Of a DNA stretch of 7,422 nt, positions 4,671 through 7,422 are shown piece by piece (position 1 is the first letter of the stretch; every line of letters begins with the position of its first letter). The stretch comes from Rhodocyclaceae bacterium (GTDB lineage Bacteria > Pseudomonadota > Gammaproteobacteria > Burkholderiales > Rhodocyclaceae), in the NCBI GenBank assembly GCA_030689585.1, contig JAUYFZ010000198.1:1-7422 (forward strand), read 5' to 3'. The translations under genes and the position numbers were made by a program. Below the pieces are notes generated by a model. It made no database searches. It was not told the DNA's origin and saw only the letters and a program-made list of their open reading frames with translations.

Positions 4671-6490
4671 AACCTCACTGTTGGTTAGCATGGGGGTGTT
4701 TGGTTGGCGTGGTCGCAGGGTGTACGACGACACAACCGAAGCACCCGGGCGCAACCTATGATGCGATCGCCACAGAGTTGGGGCGTGCTTCCACAGATCG
4801 TCGCGTACCGGATTCTGTCGCTCGTGCCTTACTGCCTCCGCTGGCCCTAGAGGTTCCAAAGAATGGGGAACCCGCCGAAGGTCGTTTCGATCTGTCCGTG
4901 GTGGAAGCAGATATTCGCCAAGTCGTGATGGCGCTCGTCACAGGCACAAAGTACAGCATGTTGATGGGCGCGGATGTCACCGGCAAGGTGACGATCAGCC
5001 TCAAGAATTCGACAGTCATGGAAGCCTTGGACACCCTGCGCGAACTTTATGGTTACGATCATGAACTGAAGGGTAGCCGTATCTTTTTGAAATCAAACAC
5101 GCTTCAGACACGCATTTTCAACGTGAATTACCTAGCCGTCAGCGCACGCGATGGTTCAAGCGTTTTGGCGATTTCTTCCAGCGCATCCCGATCCAGCGGG
5201 GGATCAAGTTCATCCACTTCGACAACGACAACTTCCTCTACAACCTCAGGCTCTAGCTCTAACTCTTCCGGCTCCGTCAGTGCCGGTTCAGAAACTAGCA
5301 AAGTGTCCATGACCAGTAAAACGGATTTCTGGAAAACACTGGAAGATACCTTGAAAGCCTTGGTGGGCACGAAAGATGGGCGTGCCATCATCGTTAATCC
5401 AATGGCGGGATTACTGGTTATCAGTGCCTTCCCGAACGATTTCAAGCAAATCGAAAAATATCTCAAGGAAACTCGTATATCCGTAGAGCGTCAAGTGATG
5501 CTGGAAGCAAAGATCGTTGATGTGCAATTAAACAATGATTCGCAATCTGGAATCAACTGGGCATCATTTGGACAATCCGACAGCGGGAACACCAAACGGG
5601 TAGCTGGCTTGCTTGGCCCTTCTGCCGCATTAACGGGTACTGGCACGATAACACCGCCATCGGGTGCCACCGTCAATGCAAATACGCAACTGTCATCAAG
5701 CATTATCTCTGCGGTAACCACAGGCATTGCAGGATCACTCGCTGCTGCTAGCAGTGGAGCCGTCGGTTTAGCACTTTCAACAACTAGCTTCACTGCATTA
5801 CTTAGTTTTCTGGAAACACAAGGCAGCGTTAGTGTGCTTTCTAGTCCGCGCATTGCCACACTCAATAATCAAAAGGCGGTGTTAAAAGTGGGGTCCGATA
5901 AGCTGTATGTTTCCAATGTTACCGCAACCCCTGGTACAACATCTACCACCGGTGGCTCTGCTCCAACTACGGTTACTCCAACACTTCAATCTTACTTCGA
6001 TGGCATTTCTCTCGATGTTACGCCACAGATAGACGAGGATGGCAATATCATTCTGCACGTGCATCCTGCTATTTCAAACATAACTGAACAGGCAACAACA
6101 TTACCTCTCGGGGTCAGCTCAGCAGGAGTGGCAAGCACCGTCACTCTTAATCTCGCCGTTATCAGCACCAACGAAACCGATAGCATAGTGCGGGTACAGG
6201 ATGGCAACATCGTGGCCATTGGTGGGTTGATGAAGTATGAAGAATGGAAGGATGCAAGTGGTTTGCCAGGAACAACGGATAGTGCAATGGGTGCATTATT
6301 TGGCCAACGGGCCAACAAGATGCGAAAGCGGGAAATGGTGATTCTCATCAAACCCACACTCATCAGAAGCGACCGTGAATGGCAGCAAGACTTGAAGGAT
6401 ACCCATAGTCGGCTGTTGTCACTGGCTCCTCCGGCTGAAGAAAAATCACCCGTTCCCATTCGGCAAATTGTGATCCCGAAGGAAAAATGA
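4667..6490 (+). CDS. mshL: MshL, outer-membrane secretin lipoprotein of the MSHA pilus
   Basis: This 607-residue secretin forms the outer-membrane channel for the pilus. The N-terminus is a lipoprotein signal with lipobox VAGC, so lipidation is expected at C19. An N0/STN domain spans about 73-145 (FDLSVVEADIRQVVMALVTG, then LDTLRELYGYDHELKG). An N1-like domain (about 149-275, FWKTLEDTLKALVG to FKQIEKYLKE) is interrupted by a Ser/Thr/Gly-rich insert at about 169-211. The secretin core starts at RQVMLEAKIVDVQL (275-288). It continues through the gate region, VSVLSSPRIATLNNQKAVLKVG (388-409), ISLDVTPQIDEDGNIILHVHP (447-467), VRVQDGNIVAIGGLM (508-522) and REMVILIKPTLI (555-566). A second Thr/Gly/Pro-rich loop is at about 419-440. 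The C-terminal 40 residues are a polar tail. It overlaps mshK by ATGA. Identity as MshL rather than PilQ or GspD rests on the msh neighbours and the N-terminal layout. Confidence 0.93.
   Translation: MKPHCWLAWGCLVGVVAGCTTTQPKHPGATYDAIATELGRASTDRRVPDSVARALLPPLALEVPKNGEPAEGRFDLSVVEADIRQVVMALVTGTKYSMLMGADVTGKVTISLKNSTVMEALDTLRELYGYDHELKGSRIFLKSNTLQTRIFNVNYLAVSARDGSSVLAISSSASRSSGGSSSSTSTTTTSSTTSGSSSNSSGSVSAGSETSKVSMTSKTDFWKTLEDTLKALVGTKDGRAIIVNPMAGLLVISAFPNDFKQIEKYLKETRISVERQVMLEAKIVDVQLNNDSQSGINWASFGQSDSGNTKRVAGLLGPSAALTGTGTITPPSGATVNANTQLSSSIISAVTTGIAGSLAAASSGAVGLALSTTSFTALLSFLETQGSVSVLSSPRIATLNNQKAVLKVGSDKLYVSNVTATPGTTSTTGGSAPTTVTPTLQSYFDGISLDVTPQIDEDGNIILHVHPAISNITEQATTLPLGVSSAGVASTVTLNLAVISTNETDSIVRVQDGNIVAIGGLMKYEEWKDASGLPGTTDSAMGALFGQRANKMRKREMVILIKPTLIRSDREWQQDLKDTHSRLLSLAPPAEEKSPVPIRQIVIPKEK
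6479..6483 (+). promoter_or_regulatory. Ribosome binding site deciding the mshM start
   Basis: AAGGA here is followed by two adjacent ATG codons at 6487 and 6490. Spacing is three bases to the first and six to the second, which favours 6490. Confidence 0.45.
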
Positions 6491-7338
6491 TGTATCTCAC
6501 GCACTTCGGCTTATCCGAACTTCCCTTCAGCATTACGCCGGATACTCAGTTTGTTTATTCTGCCGCCTCCCATCAGGAGGCGTTGAATACGTTACTGGTG
6601 GGGCTGCGTAACGGCGAAGGCTTTATCAAGATCAGCGGCGAAGTGGGTACCGGTAAAACCTTGTTGTGCCGACGACTTCTGGCGACCTTGGCCTCAGAAG
6701 GAGGGTATGTCACCGCTTATCTGCTCAATGCTTACGAAGACCCGCGTGGATTGTTGCTGGGACTCGCCGAAGAACTGGGGTTGCGCCTGCCGGATGCAAC
6801 ACCCCATCATCACATTATGAAACTGCTGAACTTGGCTTTGTTGAAACACGCGAAGGCAGGGAAGGCGGTCGTGCTCTGTGTTGATGAAGCGCAGGCATTG
6901 CCGGATGAATGCTTGGAAGCCGTGCGGCGGTTGTCCAATCTGGAAACGGAAAAGCGCAAATTGATACAGATCGTTTTGTTCGGGCAACCGGAATTGGATG
7001 TCAAGTTGGCTACCCCCGGATTACGACAATTACGCCAACGTATCGCCTTGCATTACAGAATGCCCGGAATACGCCGCGACGAAATTGCCCATTATTTGAT
7101 TCATCGCCTGCGTATTGCCGGGTTCAGAGGGGCCTCCCCTTTTACGTCTGTCGCCGTCAAATTGCTCTATAAAGAGTCTTGCGGTATTCCTCGTCTGATC
7201 AATATCCTGGCGCACAAGGCGTTATTGGATGCTTTTGGTGAAGGAGTGGGCGGGGTGGATGTGCGCCATGTCGTCAATGCCAGCAAGGATACGGAGAGTG
7301 TGCCCCAGCCCAGTGGCTGGCGTGCGCTGATGGGGTAA
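6490..7338 (+). CDS. mshM: MshM, ExeA-like AAA ATPase of the MSHA pilus system
   Basis: This 282-residue AAA+ ATPase belongs to the ExeA/GspA group, which couples ATP use to secretin assembly or peptidoglycan remodelling. It begins MYLTHFGLSELPFSITPD, the standard opening of the group. Walker A is GEVGTGKT (50-57) and Walker B is AVVLCVDEAQ (126-135, D132 and E133). A sensor-1-like strand is LIQIVLFGQPELD (158-170). A candidate arginine finger lies in LRQRI (R182/R184), and the sensor-2-like helix is GIPRLINILAHKALLDAF (232-249). No signal peptide, membrane segment or C-terminal peptidoglycan-binding domain is visible, so it is the short cytoplasmic form; the peptidoglycan or periplasmic link would come from the next gene, mshN. 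Start 6490 is preferred over 6487 by ribosome spacing and by the family N-terminus; either overlaps the mshL stop. The catalytic set appears complete. Confidence 0.93.
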   Translation: MYLTHFGLSELPFSITPDTQFVYSAASHQEALNTLLVGLRNGEGFIKISGEVGTGKTLLCRRLLATLASEGGYVTAYLLNAYEDPRGLLLGLAEELGLRLPDATPHHHIMKLLNLALLKHAKAGKAVVLCVDEAQALPDECLEAVRRLSNLETEKRKLIQIVLFGQPELDVKLATPGLRQLRQRIALHYRMPGIRRDEIAHYLIHRLRIAGFRGASPFTSVAVKLLYKESCGIPRLINILAHKALLDAFGEGVGGVDVRHVVNASKDTESVPQPSGWRALMG

Positions 7339-7345
7339 CCACGCG

Positions 7346-7422
7346 ATGAGCCTGATCAACAAAGTACTACGCGATCTCGATGCCCGACATGCAGATGCGG
7401 GGCTGAAGGGAGGAATGACAGA
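7346..7422 (+). CDS. mshN: MshN, N-terminal 25 residues (runs off right edge)
   Basis: The frame starts with ATG seven bases after the mshM stop and stays open to the window end. The visible peptide MSLINKVLRDLDARHADAGL matches the characteristic opening of MshN proteins (MSLINKMLxDLDxR). Family members have this short cytoplasmic segment, then one membrane helix and a periplasmic region with TPR repeats, and they work with the MshM ATPase. Only the opening motif and the position after mshM support the call here. A weak GGGG Shine-Dalgarno overlaps the end of mshM. Confidence 0.8.
   Translation, partial: MSLINKVLRDLDARHADAGLKGGMT

Overview
The window looks like a chromosomal piece of a Gram-negative, ubiquinone-using proteobacterium. 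The pairing of a DUF971 gene with ubiE, and an MSHA-type pilus cluster of this gene order, make a betaproteobacterium (possibly Nitrosomonadales) the best guess. That placement rests on remembered synteny and has not been tested by a search. No phage, transposon, CRISPR or RNA gene is visible, and coding density is high except at positions 180-559.

Left part, minus strand. The 5' end of an unrecognised gene with a charged, helix-rich N-terminus runs off the left edge (1-179). A 380-base non-coding stretch follows, with a compact cluster of G/C-rich palindromes at 388-515. Next is a two-gene minus-strand unit: a DUF971 (GBBH-like N-terminal domain) protein followed after one base by ubiE, the C-methyltransferase of ubiquinone/menaquinone synthesis.

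Middle. A 150-base divergent intergenic region (1710-1859) separates the ubiE unit from the pilus operon. It holds a 15-base G run (C run on the ubiE-unit strand) that probably lies in the DUF971-ubiE leader, and a 7-bp dyad.

Right part, plus strand (1860 to the end). This is a tightly packed MSHA-type type IV pilus biogenesis operon: mshI (PilM-like), a PilN-like gene, mshJ (PilO-like), mshK, mshL (outer-membrane secretin lipoprotein), mshM (ExeA-like AAA ATPase) and the first 25 codons of mshN. Adjacent genes overlap by 1-16 bases at every junction except mshM-mshN, which are 7 bases apart. MshI, the PilN-like protein and MshJ should form the inner-membrane alignment complex. MshK and MshM/MshN should connect it to the MshL secretin. 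The motor (mshE), platform (mshG) and pilins would be expected beyond the right edge.

No wholly new system is evident. The points most worth a second look are the homopolymer tract upstream of the DUF971-ubiE unit, the palindrome/G-quadruplex cluster downstream of ubiE, the degenerate actin-like motifs of MshI, and several low-complexity tails and linkers in the pilus proteins.
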